Part shown: positions 9,579 through 18,200 of the stretch, in pieces
Layout of the letters: each line of letters opens with the position of its first letter
How positions within the stretch are numbered: the stretch's first letter is position 1
Source of the DNA: Desulfobotulus pelophilus
GTDB taxonomy: Bacteria; Desulfobacterota; Desulfobacteria; Desulfobacterales; ASO4-4
DNA: 64,000 nt
Reading direction: 5' to 3'
Assembly (NCBI RefSeq): GCF_026155325.1
Contig: NZ_JAPFPW010000010.1
Location: 88,632 to 152,631 of the forward strand
Program-made: the position numbers and the translations under genes
The notes under the pieces: model-generated
The model's database searches: none
What the model was told of the DNA's origin: nothing
The model's input: the letters and a program-made list of their open reading frames with translations, nothing else

Positions 9579-10759
9579 TCCTCAAAGCCAATCTCAGGGA
9601 AGCTGCGCGCTCCCTTATCTCTGCACGCCAGCGTTCCATCCTTGCCCTGCTGGGCATTGTCATCGGCATTGCTTCCGTCATCGCCCTGGTTTCCATCGGA
9701 ACCCTTGCCCAGAGGGAAAGCATGCGCCAGTTTATGGAAATGGGAACGGATATTCTCTCCGTACAGGCGGAACAGGGTCGTGGCGGAGGCACATCCAAAG
9801 GTTTCAGGCTCCAGGATATCCTCATTATACCCGAAGGCCTGTCTTCCATCGCTACCGTAGCCCCCTATGCCTCCTCCTATGGAGAGCTGAGGAAAGACGG
9901 AAAGCGCATGGGCATCCCAGCCCTTGGCGTTACGGAATCCTTTTTTCACATGAACAGGCTCACCATGGCAGAAGGCCGCTTTATCTCCGATCTCGATGGC
10001 ATCACAACCCATGCCTGCCTGAGCAGCAATCTTGCTGCAAAGCTGAAGGCTCAGGGCATTTCCACAGATCCGGGGAGCGAACTGTATTACGACAACCGTA
10101 AAGTTACCGTGGTGGGAACTCTGGAGCCCGTAGCCATGGGCGGCATGAGACCCTATGAAATTCAGGAAGGACTTCTGATGCCCCTTCCTGCAGTGCTGCG
10201 TATGTCTCCCCAGAGTATCATCAACACTTTCATGGCCCGTCTTTCTCCGGACTTCACCACAGGCATGGGAACAGAAGATCTCAACACTTATTTCTCGGCT
10301 CTTCCGGACAGAATGCAATTGCGTATCATGAGTCCGGAACAGATGATCGCCCATATGGAACGCCAGTTCCGCATGTTCACCCTGCTTCTGGGAGCCATCG
10401 GCAGTATCTCCCTCATTGTGGGCGGTGTGGGTGTGATGAATGTCATGCTGGTTTCCGTTACGGAAAGAAAACGGGAAATAGGTATCCGCCGGGCTTTGGG
10501 GGCCAGAAAAAAAGATATTCAGTGGCAGTTTCTCATAGAATCCGTACTCCTTTCCCTGGTGGGGGGCCTTGTGGGCAGCCTCATCGGTGTGGCAACCTCA
10601 TGGGGCATTGCCCGGTATTCAGGATGGCAGTTTGAAATTATCCATGGCGCTTTGATCCTTGGTGTCGGCGTATCCGTAGCCATTGGTATCTTCTTTGGCT
10701 ATTACCCGGCACGGCAGGCCGCTGCCCTGAATCCCATTCAGGCCCTGCGCACGGACTGA
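9575..10759 (+). CDS. MacB/FtsX-family ABC permease
   Basis: Membrane subunit of the exporter, 394 residues. It has an N-terminal transmembrane helix (LLGIVIGIASVIALVSIG), a large periplasmic MacB_PCD domain and three C-terminal helices of the FtsX type, including GGVGVMNVMLVSVTERKREIGIRRALGARK. The start at 9575 overlaps the ATPase stop (ATGA) and has GGAGG 8 bases upstream. MacB proper carries its ATPase on the same chain; here it is separate, as in many MacAB-like exporters. It is the last gene of the four-gene operon. A lipopeptide or similar amphiphile is a possible cargo, and the NRPS lies 4.5 kb away, but nothing in the sequence links them. Confidence 0.92.
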   Translation: MILKANLREAARSLISARQRSILALLGIVIGIASVIALVSIGTLAQRESMRQFMEMGTDILSVQAEQGRGGGTSKGFRLQDILIIPEGLSSIATVAPYASSYGELRKDGKRMGIPALGVTESFFHMNRLTMAEGRFISDLDGITTHACLSSNLAAKLKAQGISTDPGSELYYDNRKVTVVGTLEPVAMGGMRPYEIQEGLLMPLPAVLRMSPQSIINTFMARLSPDFTTGMGTEDLNTYFSALPDRMQLRIMSPEQMIAHMERQFRMFTLLLGAIGSISLIVGGVGVMNVMLVSVTERKREIGIRRALGARKKDIQWQFLIESVLLSLVGGLVGSLIGVATSWGIARYSGWQFEIIHGALILGVGVSVAIGIFFGYYPARQAAALNPIQALRTD

Positions 10760-11125
10760 TGTCCGGAAAAATGCAAGCCTGATACAACTTCTGGCTAGCG
10801 GCCATATCTGCCAAACGGGTGCAGAGGTACCCCGTCTATTGGCTCATGACGCACTCTTATGCGTAAAGCTTCCTGTCTCTGTGCGGAAACGGCAAAAACT
10901 CGCCGCCACAGGCAGACTGAACTTTTTGATCACCATAGCAGGCATCCGCAGGCTGCCTTTTTGCCAGCTCAGACAGAGTAGCGTTTCTTTCGCACAGAGT
11001 ATTGTGAAACCCGAATCCGAAACGACTGCAACGTCACGGACAAACAGCCAGAGCGCCTTACACAAAAACCAGATCGGCAAAACAACAGTGCTGAATAGCA
11101 ACCGGATAACAATTTGGAAAAAAAC
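10760..11125 (+). other. Intergenic stretch between the exporter and its putative regulator
   Basis: About 370 bases without a supportable gene. Short GC-rich inverted repeats occur around 10945-10970, but no clear terminator with a T-run and no convincing promoter is visible. Confidence 0.4.
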
Positions 11126-12445
11126 ATGAGCGATAAAACCCCTTTGCCTCCCGATGTTGAACGCCTTCTCAAACTGATGGAACAGATCTGCCACGATCTT
11201 GTCTGGAACCGCTACGACCGGGTAGCAACCCTTTTTGAGCTTACCCAAAGCACCATCTGCCCCGAGCCCATCGCAAGCCTTGCGGAATCCTTCGGCATGA
11301 TGCTGGTCAAAATCGAAGCACGGGAATTTCAGATGGAAGAAATGCTGAAAAACCTGAAAGAAACCAGTAAAGCCTTAGAGATTTCCCGCAGACAGCTACT
11401 CAAAGAAAACGAAGGCCTCAAAAAGGGTCTTATGGAACGATTTTCCCCCAAGCGCATTGTGGGACAAAGTCAGGCCATGCGCCAGATTCTGGACCAGACG
11501 GAACGCATAGCAGACACATCCGTAAATGTGCTCATCACAGGGGAAACGGGAACGGGAAAAGAACTCATCGCCAAAGCCCTTCATTATAATTCTACCCGCA
11601 AAACCAGACCCTTTATCGCCATCAACTGCTCGGCCATTCCGGAAAGTCTGTTTGAAAGTGAACTTTTCGGCATTGAGAAAGGGATCGCTACGGGTGTGAA
11701 TATGAGAAAAGGCCTTGTGGAACAGGCTGGCGGCGGCACCCTCTTTCTCGATGAAATCGGGGATATGCCCTTACACATCCAGGCCAAAATTCTGCGGGTA
11801 CTGGAGGAACGGGAAATTACAAGGGTAGGAAGCTCCACTGTCATTCCCGTTGATCTGAGGGTGGTGGCCGCCACGCACCGCGATCTCAAAACAGAGACAA
11901 AGGCCGGACGCTTCCGGGAGGATCTTTTCTTCCGCCTGAATGTCATATCCCTTGCCCTGCCTCCCCTGCGTGAACGGACCGGAGACATTCCTCTTTTACT
12001 CCAGCGTTTTCTGGATCTGCACTGTCGTCAGATGAACCGGCCCCTGCTCAAGATCAGGCCAGAAGCCATGGCTTGCCTCCTGTCCCACCACTGGCCGGGC
12101 AATGTACGGGAGCTGGAAAACGAGGTGGAGCGTGTTGTGGCTCTCTCCTATTCCGAATTCATCCGGCTGGAGGACCTGTCTTTGCATATCCGCCAGGAAA
12201 GCTCCGTTCCAGACAATCCTGTGCTTTCGGGAAACACAGAAAAAAAAGAGACCCTTGCCCTCTATGACGATGGCAGCAAAAATCAACCTTCGGGAAAGCA
12301 CTTCTCTCTGGAAGAAAACGAAAAGGTACTGATTGAAAGGACACTGGAGGCCACTGGCGGCAACAGAAGCCAGGCGGCCCGTATGCTGGGGATCAGCCGG
12401 GAGGGATTAAGAAAAAAAATGAAAAAGCTTTTTGCCGAAGACTGA
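11126..12445 (+). CDS. Sigma-54-interacting AAA+/Fis-type transcriptional regulator with altered GAFTGA loop
   Basis: Enhancer-binding-type regulator, 439 residues. An N-terminal helical region (about 1-110) without a recognised sensor domain is followed by the AAA+ domain (about 115-345): Walker A GETGTGKE, Walker B GGTLFLDEIGD, and R-finger region FREDLFFRLN. A Fis-type helix-turn-helix ends the protein (NRSQAARMLGISREGLRKKM). The GAFTGA loop that contacts sigma-54 reads GIATGV here. This loses the key F/T pattern, so sigma-54 activation is not assured. The start is ATG 11126; a TTG four codons earlier is less likely. It follows the PAS-linked exporter and may regulate it. Confidence 0.88.
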   Translation: MSDKTPLPPDVERLLKLMEQICHDLVWNRYDRVATLFELTQSTICPEPIASLAESFGMMLVKIEAREFQMEEMLKNLKETSKALEISRRQLLKENEGLKKGLMERFSPKRIVGQSQAMRQILDQTERIADTSVNVLITGETGTGKELIAKALHYNSTRKTRPFIAINCSAIPESLFESELFGIEKGIATGVNMRKGLVEQAGGGTLFLDEIGDMPLHIQAKILRVLEEREITRVGSSTVIPVDLRVVAATHRDLKTETKAGRFREDLFFRLNVISLALPPLRERTGDIPLLLQRFLDLHCRQMNRPLLKIRPEAMACLLSHHWPGNVRELENEVERVVALSYSEFIRLEDLSLHIRQESSVPDNPVLSGNTEKKETLALYDDGSKNQPSGKHFSLEENEKVLIERTLEATGGNRSQAARMLGISREGLRKKMKKLFAED

Positions 12446-12497
12446 GCCGAACTATTCAGGTCGGCTCAAACGCTTACGCTGCCTGAATGGGTTCGGC
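12446..12497 (+). terminator. Strong hairpin after the AAA+ regulator
   Basis: The arms GCCGAACTATTCAGG (12446-12460) and CCTGAATGGGTTCGGC (12482-12497) are near-perfect inverted repeats that begin right after the stop codon. A second small hairpin (GCCTGTT/AACAGGC) follows at about 12502 with an A-run. There is no T-run, so it may be a weak terminator or an mRNA-stabilising structure. Nothing else is evident up to 12582. Confidence 0.5.
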
Positions 12498-12582
12498 AAC
12501 AGCCTGTTCTGAAACAGGCAAAAAATCCAGATTGCCGCCCAAAGGGAAAAAGCCCCCCGGGAAAACCCATACCACAATCCCT

Positions 12583-13638
12583 TCAGCCCTTATTTTTTTC
12601 AGCGGTCTCCATGCGTTCCTTTACATCCGCCTCTATACGCTCCCTTCTTATGATGGTATCCGCATCATCACCGAAAAAGCGATTCCGCAGCTCTTCCATC
12701 TCTCTTTCTTTTTGAACAGAATCCAGATAGGGGTTCTGTTCCATAGCGGATTTCTGTTGCCGGTACACGTTTTCTTTTTCCTGCTGTGCCCTTACCTCCT
12801 GATCAAGGGCTTCCAGCCCTGCCACCACATCGTCACTGAAACTGGCCTGTCTCAGTTCCCGAATTCGTTCTCTCTTTTCTTCTTCCGAGGCCATCCGGCC
12901 AAAATCCGCCTGATGCACAGCCATAAGCTCCCGGTAACGCTGGTGGGCGTTCCCTTCTGCAGGTGGCGCTTCATCCCGGTCCAGCCGATAGAGAGAGTCC
13001 AGTTCTTCAAGGGCATGGAGCTTTTCACGGGAAATCGTTTCCGGATCCGTAATGATGCTCTTTCTCGTCATACGATACTGCGTTCTGGCCATTTCACTGC
13101 CAAAAAGCCACTTCGTATACTCCTCGCCAAGATAGGCCATACGAAAATTCCCTATGTCCTCCAGAATAACAAGACTGTCTTCCAGCGTACGGGGAAACGG
13201 CCGCAGGGCAAGATAAGCAGCCAGCGCCATTTCGCTTTCAATATACGGACGGTAAAAACTCAAAATAACTTCCGCACGCTCTTTTCCATGGTTTTCCAGC
13301 AGCCAGCCCCGTACAGCCTCCATGTGCTCCGCATAATCCCTGACCTGACCAAAGGACTGGCTCAGCCACGCAAACAGGTTCCGGACATCCTCCGGACTCT
13401 CTTCCATCATGCAATGCGGAACAGGATCTTTGAACCCTTCTTCTGCCCGAAACAATCCGGCACAGCCCCCCGCTGCTGCCCCATGTGCTTCCACGAATAT
13501 GGACTGGGAGTCTGCTTCCAGCAAAAAAGCACCCTCGTTTCCTTCATGCCTGTTTTCCCAATAAAAATAAAAAACGACAAACAGAAGCAGTACCGGTATT
13601 CCGATCCAACGGATAAAATGGAGCATATATCCTTTCAT
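12583..13638 (-). CDS. Lipase foldase/chaperone (Lif family), membrane-anchored
   Basis: Steric chaperone that folds the secreted lipase in the periplasm. The 351 residues start with an N-terminal membrane anchor (FIRWIGIPVLLLFVVFYFYW) and continue as an almost wholly helical, charged protein, as expected for Lif/LifO. VRNLFAWLSQSFGQ probably corresponds to the family motif RxxFDYxLSALGE in a diverged form. The main support is synteny: it lies directly downstream of a family I lipase, as lif does in Pseudomonas and Burkholderia. GGAGG precedes ATG 13638. A longer open frame exists on the opposite strand but has no family character. The sequence match alone is modest; with the context it is convincing. 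Confidence 0.8.
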   Translation of the reverse strand: MKGYMLHFIRWIGIPVLLLFVVFYFYWENRHEGNEGAFLLEADSQSIFVEAHGAAAGGCAGLFRAEEGFKDPVPHCMMEESPEDVRNLFAWLSQSFGQVRDYAEHMEAVRGWLLENHGKERAEVILSFYRPYIESEMALAAYLALRPFPRTLEDSLVILEDIGNFRMAYLGEEYTKWLFGSEMARTQYRMTRKSIITDPETISREKLHALEELDSLYRLDRDEAPPAEGNAHQRYRELMAVHQADFGRMASEEEKRERIRELRQASFSDDVVAGLEALDQEVRAQQEKENVYRQQKSAMEQNPYLDSVQKEREMEELRNRFFGDDADTIIRRERIEADVKERMETAEKNKG

Positions 13639-13656
13639 AGCCAGCCTCCGGAATAA

Positions 13657-13695
13657 GCTATCCCTTCAGACCACCTGCCGGTCTGAAGGGATAGC
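13657..13695 (-). promoter_or_regulatory. Perfect 16-bp intercistronic hairpin between lipase and foldase genes
   Basis: The arms GCTATCCCTTCAGACC (13657-13672) and GGTCTGAAGGGATAGC (13680-13695) are exact complements around a 7-base loop. The hairpin begins two bases after the lipase stop and ends just before the foldase GGAGG. There is no U-tract, so it looks like a stability or attenuation element that would set the lipase:foldase ratio, not a complete terminator. Confidence 0.75.
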
Positions 13696-13697
13696 TG

Positions 13698-14573
13698 TCA
13701 ATAGCCACGGGCTTTCAGGTCGGCGGCTATATTTTTATAAAATTGCGGTGCATGGAAACCCGGAGTGATACCAAGCAGCATTCCCACAATATTCAGATGA
13801 TCACAACCCGGAGAATACCAGGCACCTTCCTGTACTCCCCTGAACTTACCCCATTTTGCGCTTTCAACACTGACCAGTCCATCATTGGCTCCCTCAAGCC
13901 CGAGCATAATCAGCCAGGGAACCTGCATGAGAACACTGGGAGCACCCCATTTTGCCTTCGCTGCCCAGCTCTGATAATACACACCTTCCTTGTCCGGAGT
14001 ATTGGGATTAAAAACCTGCCGCATATGATGCGTCGTTACGGCCCATCCATTGGCAAGGCTGTCCGGATTGCTGTCTCCCATGATAAGAGCATAAATCATG
14101 TCCAGAGAACCGCCAACAAGGCTATGATATTTTTGAGGAATGCCATTCATGATCATATCTGCCATGGCACTGCCCTGATGGGGACCCGCTATGCTGGTGA
14201 AACTTGCCGTATAGGGGGCAAGCCCCAGATTGCTGATGGCGTATCGGGAATAGAGAGCGCCATGGGAATGACCGATGATATTTACCTTTTCCGCCCCGGA
14301 TATTACCAGAATCTCCATGACCTGATTTCTGAAATCCAGGGCCTTGGCTTCCGTGGAATCCATTCCATTGACCGCTGAGATATACACTTCTGCACCCGCA
14401 CCTTCAAGGGCAGCGGGAATGGCACCCCAGTAATCCATGATCCCCGCAATCCTTGCGGATGCTCCCATGCCGTGGGCCAGTACCAGAGGATAACGGGTAT
14501 CATACTTTGCATGGGCAGCGGGCACAGCCATACAGACCAAACAAAAAATGGTTACAAATCCTTTCCCGTACAT
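13698..14573 (-). CDS. Secreted triacylglycerol lipase (family I.1/I.2, LipA-like)
   Basis: Extracellular lipase, 291 residues. A signal peptide ends near residue 22 (MAVPAAHA). The alpha/beta-hydrolase core opens with YPLVLAHGMG. The nucleophile elbow is GHSHGA, with the catalytic Ser at about 105. The acid is probably in GANDGLVSVESAKWG, where Asp also marks the calcium-site region, and the catalytic His is in CDHLNIVG. These are hallmarks of the Pseudomonas-type lipases that need a Lif foldase and the type II secretion pathway. AAGGAG lies six bases before ATG 14573. The foldase gene follows after a strong hairpin. Confidence 0.93.
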   Translation of the reverse strand: MYGKGFVTIFCLVCMAVPAAHAKYDTRYPLVLAHGMGASARIAGIMDYWGAIPAALEGAGAEVYISAVNGMDSTEAKALDFRNQVMEILVISGAEKVNIIGHSHGALYSRYAISNLGLAPYTASFTSIAGPHQGSAMADMIMNGIPQKYHSLVGGSLDMIYALIMGDSNPDSLANGWAVTTHHMRQVFNPNTPDKEGVYYQSWAAKAKWGAPSVLMQVPWLIMLGLEGANDGLVSVESAKWGKFRGVQEGAWYSPGCDHLNIVGMLLGITPGFHAPQFYKNIAADLKARGY

Positions 14574-14752
14574 GGCAAACTCCTTTTCAGATCGGTTTCC
14601 TGTTACTGCGAGCCAGAGCCGTCCCCTCGCAATGGTCTGCTGCTGCAGGGAAAACGCCTTGCACAGAAATTCATACTAACTCAGCACGAAAAAGCCGTCC
14701 CTGCAAAATAAACACAACTCTTATTTTGCGAACACTGTTCATGTATGCCCGA

Positions 14753-14781
14753 TAAATATTCCTATACCATTGATATGTCAA
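14753..14781 (-). promoter_or_regulatory. Candidate promoter for the lipase-foldase operon
   Basis: On the minus strand, TTGACA (14781-14776) and TATTTA (14758-14753) are 17 bases apart and point at the lipase gene about 180 bases away. The -35 is perfect and the -10 is poor. Confidence 0.4.
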
Positions 14782-14863
14782 GTATAAAAAAGTAAACCCA
14801 TCACCATGCATCCCTTCCGAGCCATTCACAACCCGGGGAAGGTCTTTACAGAGAAAACACCTG

Positions 14864-14923
14864 ATCAAAAATCCTGAAGCATCCATCGGCTTCTTCGCTA
14901 ATGGATGCTTCAGGATTTTTGAT
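14864..14923. repeat. 22-bp perfect inverted repeat (bidirectional terminator or small mobile remnant)
   Basis: The arms at 14864-14885 and 14902-14923 are exact reverse complements of 22 bp around a 16-base loop. Each arm begins or ends with an A5/T5 tract, so it could terminate transcription in both directions, between the lipase promoter and the NRPS. The rest of 14574-15046 contains no supportable gene. Confidence 0.75.
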
Positions 14924-15046
14924 GCGGAGTGGTCCCACCAGAGCATCAAAAACCGGACACTGTTTTTCCACTGGTATTTTTTTATTCCGCCAGATGCCAA
15001 TAAAATGCAAAAAAAAGACAAAAGCTATGATAAAAAAGAGCATACG

Positions 15047-15274
15047 ATGGAAAACACCGATTCTGAACACAGACAGATCATTGTGACACCGGATAACTGG
15101 CCATCCTTTTTCAAAAAAGTGCAGAAACAACTGCCTCCTTTTTTCCCCATCGGACAATGGACCCTGCACTGTGAGAGCAAAAAGCAAAACCTGATTCCTG
15201 CTGAAATGTGGCCGCCCCCCTTCACCCCTTTTCAAAAAAAGGAAGCTCCCCTATGCCTGCCTTCTTTTCCCTGA
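15047..15274 (+). CDS. Possible small protein upstream of and overlapping the NRPS start
   Basis: A 75-codon frame from ATG 15047 ends 22 bases inside the NRPS gene, which could couple their translation. It is rich in Pro, Lys and Trp (TPDNWPSFFKKVQKQ). I checked for an MbtH-like partner of the adenylation domains, but the conserved MbtH Trp/Pro pattern is absent. There is only a weak AAGAG ribosome site and no recognised family, so it may not be expressed. Confidence 0.3.
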   Translation: MENTDSEHRQIIVTPDNWPSFFKKVQKQLPPFFPIGQWTLHCESKKQNLIPAEMWPPPFTPFQKKEAPLCLPSFP

Positions 15275-18200
15275 CCCATGCGGAAAAACGCATCTATCTT
15301 ACCCAGAAAATGCATCCGGAATCATCCATGTGGAATGTCCCCACCTCCTTCCGGCTGCCTTCCGGAGACGGGGATCTTCTGTTTAAAGCCGTGCAGCTTT
15401 TTCTGAAAAAGCGAAAGGATCTTCAGGTCCGGTTCAGGGAAAAGGATGGCATTCCGCAGAAGTACTTTTCAGACAGGGAAGACATTCCCCTTCTCATGCT
15501 GGATTTTTCAGAGAGAGATGAAAAAGACTGTATGACGTGGATGGTAAAACAGAGCAGAACCCCCATGCCCATGCTGGAACATCCCCTCCATGTCTTTGCC
15601 ATTTTAAAGGGAACAGGCGGCCTTACCTTTCTCTATACCTGCTACCACCACATCGCCATGGACGGAACGTCCAGTGCCATGGCAGCGGGCCAGATTCTCC
15701 ATATTTACAAGAGTCTTATGGAAGGCAGAAGCCCGGATCTGCCGGATTGTTATGATACAACCTCCCTTGTGGAAGCACTGGAGGCAGAACAGCGTTATCT
15801 CCATTCAGAAACAGCAAATCAGGACAAGAGCTATTGGCTGCAACGCTTTGACAACCTGCCGGAACCCCTTGATTTTGGAGGAAAACCACTAAGAGGCCCC
15901 CGGCCCTTACAAAAACTTGTCCGGTCCTTCCGTCCTTATACCACACAAAAACTTACGGACTTCTGCGCAGAGCATAAAACCTCTCCCTTCCGGGTGCTGC
16001 TGGCGGCGGCTTCCCTCTATTTTTGCCGGACCCTGAACCGAAAGGATCTGATTCTGGGTTCGGCCACGGCCAACCGCCACCCGAAATCCCTGAAAAACGC
16101 CATGACCATGAGCGTCAGTACCCTTGCCCTCCGCTTTACGGTAAAGGGTGAAGAGAGCTTTCTGAATCTGCTGGACCAGAGCCGCCGTCTTGTGAAAGAA
16201 GCCCTTGCCCATGAACGCTATCCCTATGATCTGCTCATGGCAGACCTTCGGTCTTTGCACGGAGAAAAACCGGACCTTATCAGCACCTCCTTTGTGGAAT
16301 TCCTGAAACCGGATCTGCCCGAAGGCGGTGAAACCTGCTGGCACAATTATGGTGAATCGGAAATGGCCCTTACGGCCTATTTTTCCTTTCCCGGAAGAAA
16401 AAATATCGGAAAGACTGGGGGCCAAAATGCTCCGGCAGAGCTGATTTTCATGTATCAGGAAGAGCGCTTTGAACCCTGGTTCATGGAACAGATGGCAAGC
16501 CATCTGGAAGCCATCCTCCTTCAGGGAATGGAAAACCCCCATCTTCAGGTAAGGGAGCTTTCCTTTCTCAGTTCAAAGGAAAGGAAAACAATCATCGAGG
16601 GCTTCAACCCCAAGGAGGCCATACCCGAAAGCCGCAATACCCTTCCGGCCCATATGGAGGCACAGGCCCGGCGCAGACCCGGAGCAAGGGCTGTGGTGTG
16701 GCGGGAAAAGGTTCTGACCTACGGAGAACTGGACTCTTTATCCAATGCCCTTGCCCGAAAACTGCTGGCCATGGGAGCAGGCCCGGGAACCGTGGTGGGC
16801 CTTCTCATGGACCGTTGTCCGGAACTCATCACTGCCCAGGTGGCCATCCTCAAAACCGGTGCGGCCTTTATGCCCATTGATGCAGGGTACCCGGATTCCC
16901 GCATCACTTTCATGCTGGAGGATGTGGCGGCTCCCTTCCTCATCACCCAGACCCGCTTTATAGCGGAAAAGGATTTTCAGCACACCCTCCTTTTGAATAT
17001 GGATGATCCGGATATTTTTGAAAAAGAAACATCCCCCCTGCCTCCGGCATCCTCTCCGGATGAAGCCTGTGTGGTGATCTACACGTCCGGCTCCACGGGA
17101 AAACCCAAGGGGGTTCTCCTCACCCATCAGGGCATCGCCAACATCATCCTTGCCACCATTCAGGCAGACGGCATCACTGCCCGTGACAAAATTGCCAAAC
17201 ATGCAAGTTTTTCCTTTGACGCCAGCCTCATGGAAGTGTTTGTGGCCCTTTTTTCCGGAGCAGAACTCCATCTCGTCCCCGAAGAAATCCGGCTTTCCTT
17301 AGGTCCGCTCAATACCTTTTATGAACAAAACGGCATCACATGGAGCTTTCTCACCACCCAGCTGGGGGAACAGTTCATGGAATTCATGGACAACAGTTCC
17401 CTTAGCACCCTGCAGGTGGGTGGCGAAAAACTGCGCACCTTCACCCCCCGATCCTATAAGCTTCGAAATCTCTACGGTCCTACGGAATGCTGCATCTATG
17501 TTACGGGGCAGCTTATTGAGCACATGGAAGAAAATATTCCCATCGGCCGTCCCATGCCCGGATGCCGCATCTATATTCTCGATGCCTTCGGCCATCCCCA
17601 GCCGCCGGGAATGGCAGGCGAACTCTGCATCGCAGGACCTTGCGTGGCCCTCGGGTACCACAGAAGAGAAGAAAAAACCGCCGAATGCTTTGTGGCCGAC
17701 CCCTTTTACCCCGGCGAACGAATGTACCGCAGCGGTGATCTGGCAAGCTTCCGGCCCGATGGTGTGATTCTTCATCTCGGCCGCATGGACAGACAGGTGA
17801 AGCTCAGGGGCTTTCGCATTGAACTGGGCGAAATTGAAAATGCCATGCTGGAGATGAAAGGCATTCAGCAGGCGGCGGTGGCGGATTTCAAGGATAGCAG
17901 CAACAGGGTTTATCTTTGTGGCTACTATGCAGGCAAAGGCGTTTTGCCAAAGGATCTGAAAAAAGAGCTTTCAAAACGCCTCCCCGAATATATGGTGCCC
18001 CTGCATCTGATCCCTTTAGCTACGCTGCCCCTCAATCCCAGCGGAAAAATTGACCGCATGAAGCTTCCAAAGCCCGAAGTCCAGTTCACACAAACTCTGG
18101 AATATATACCTCCGGCTCCGGGACTTGAAAGCGAACTGACCGCCATCTGGGGCGATGTGCTGAATCAGACAAACCTCAGTGCCACCGCCGACTTTTTCCA

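Noticed and set aside
12487..13656. 389-codon plus-strand frame opposite the lipase foldase
   Set aside because: Slightly longer than the minus-strand gene but has no family features, whereas the minus frame has a membrane anchor, a helical foldase character, GGAGG and the lipase next to it.
15047..15274. MbtH-like partner of the NRPS
   Set aside because: The conserved MbtH Trp/Pro/Cys pattern is absent, so the small frame was kept only as an unassigned ORF.
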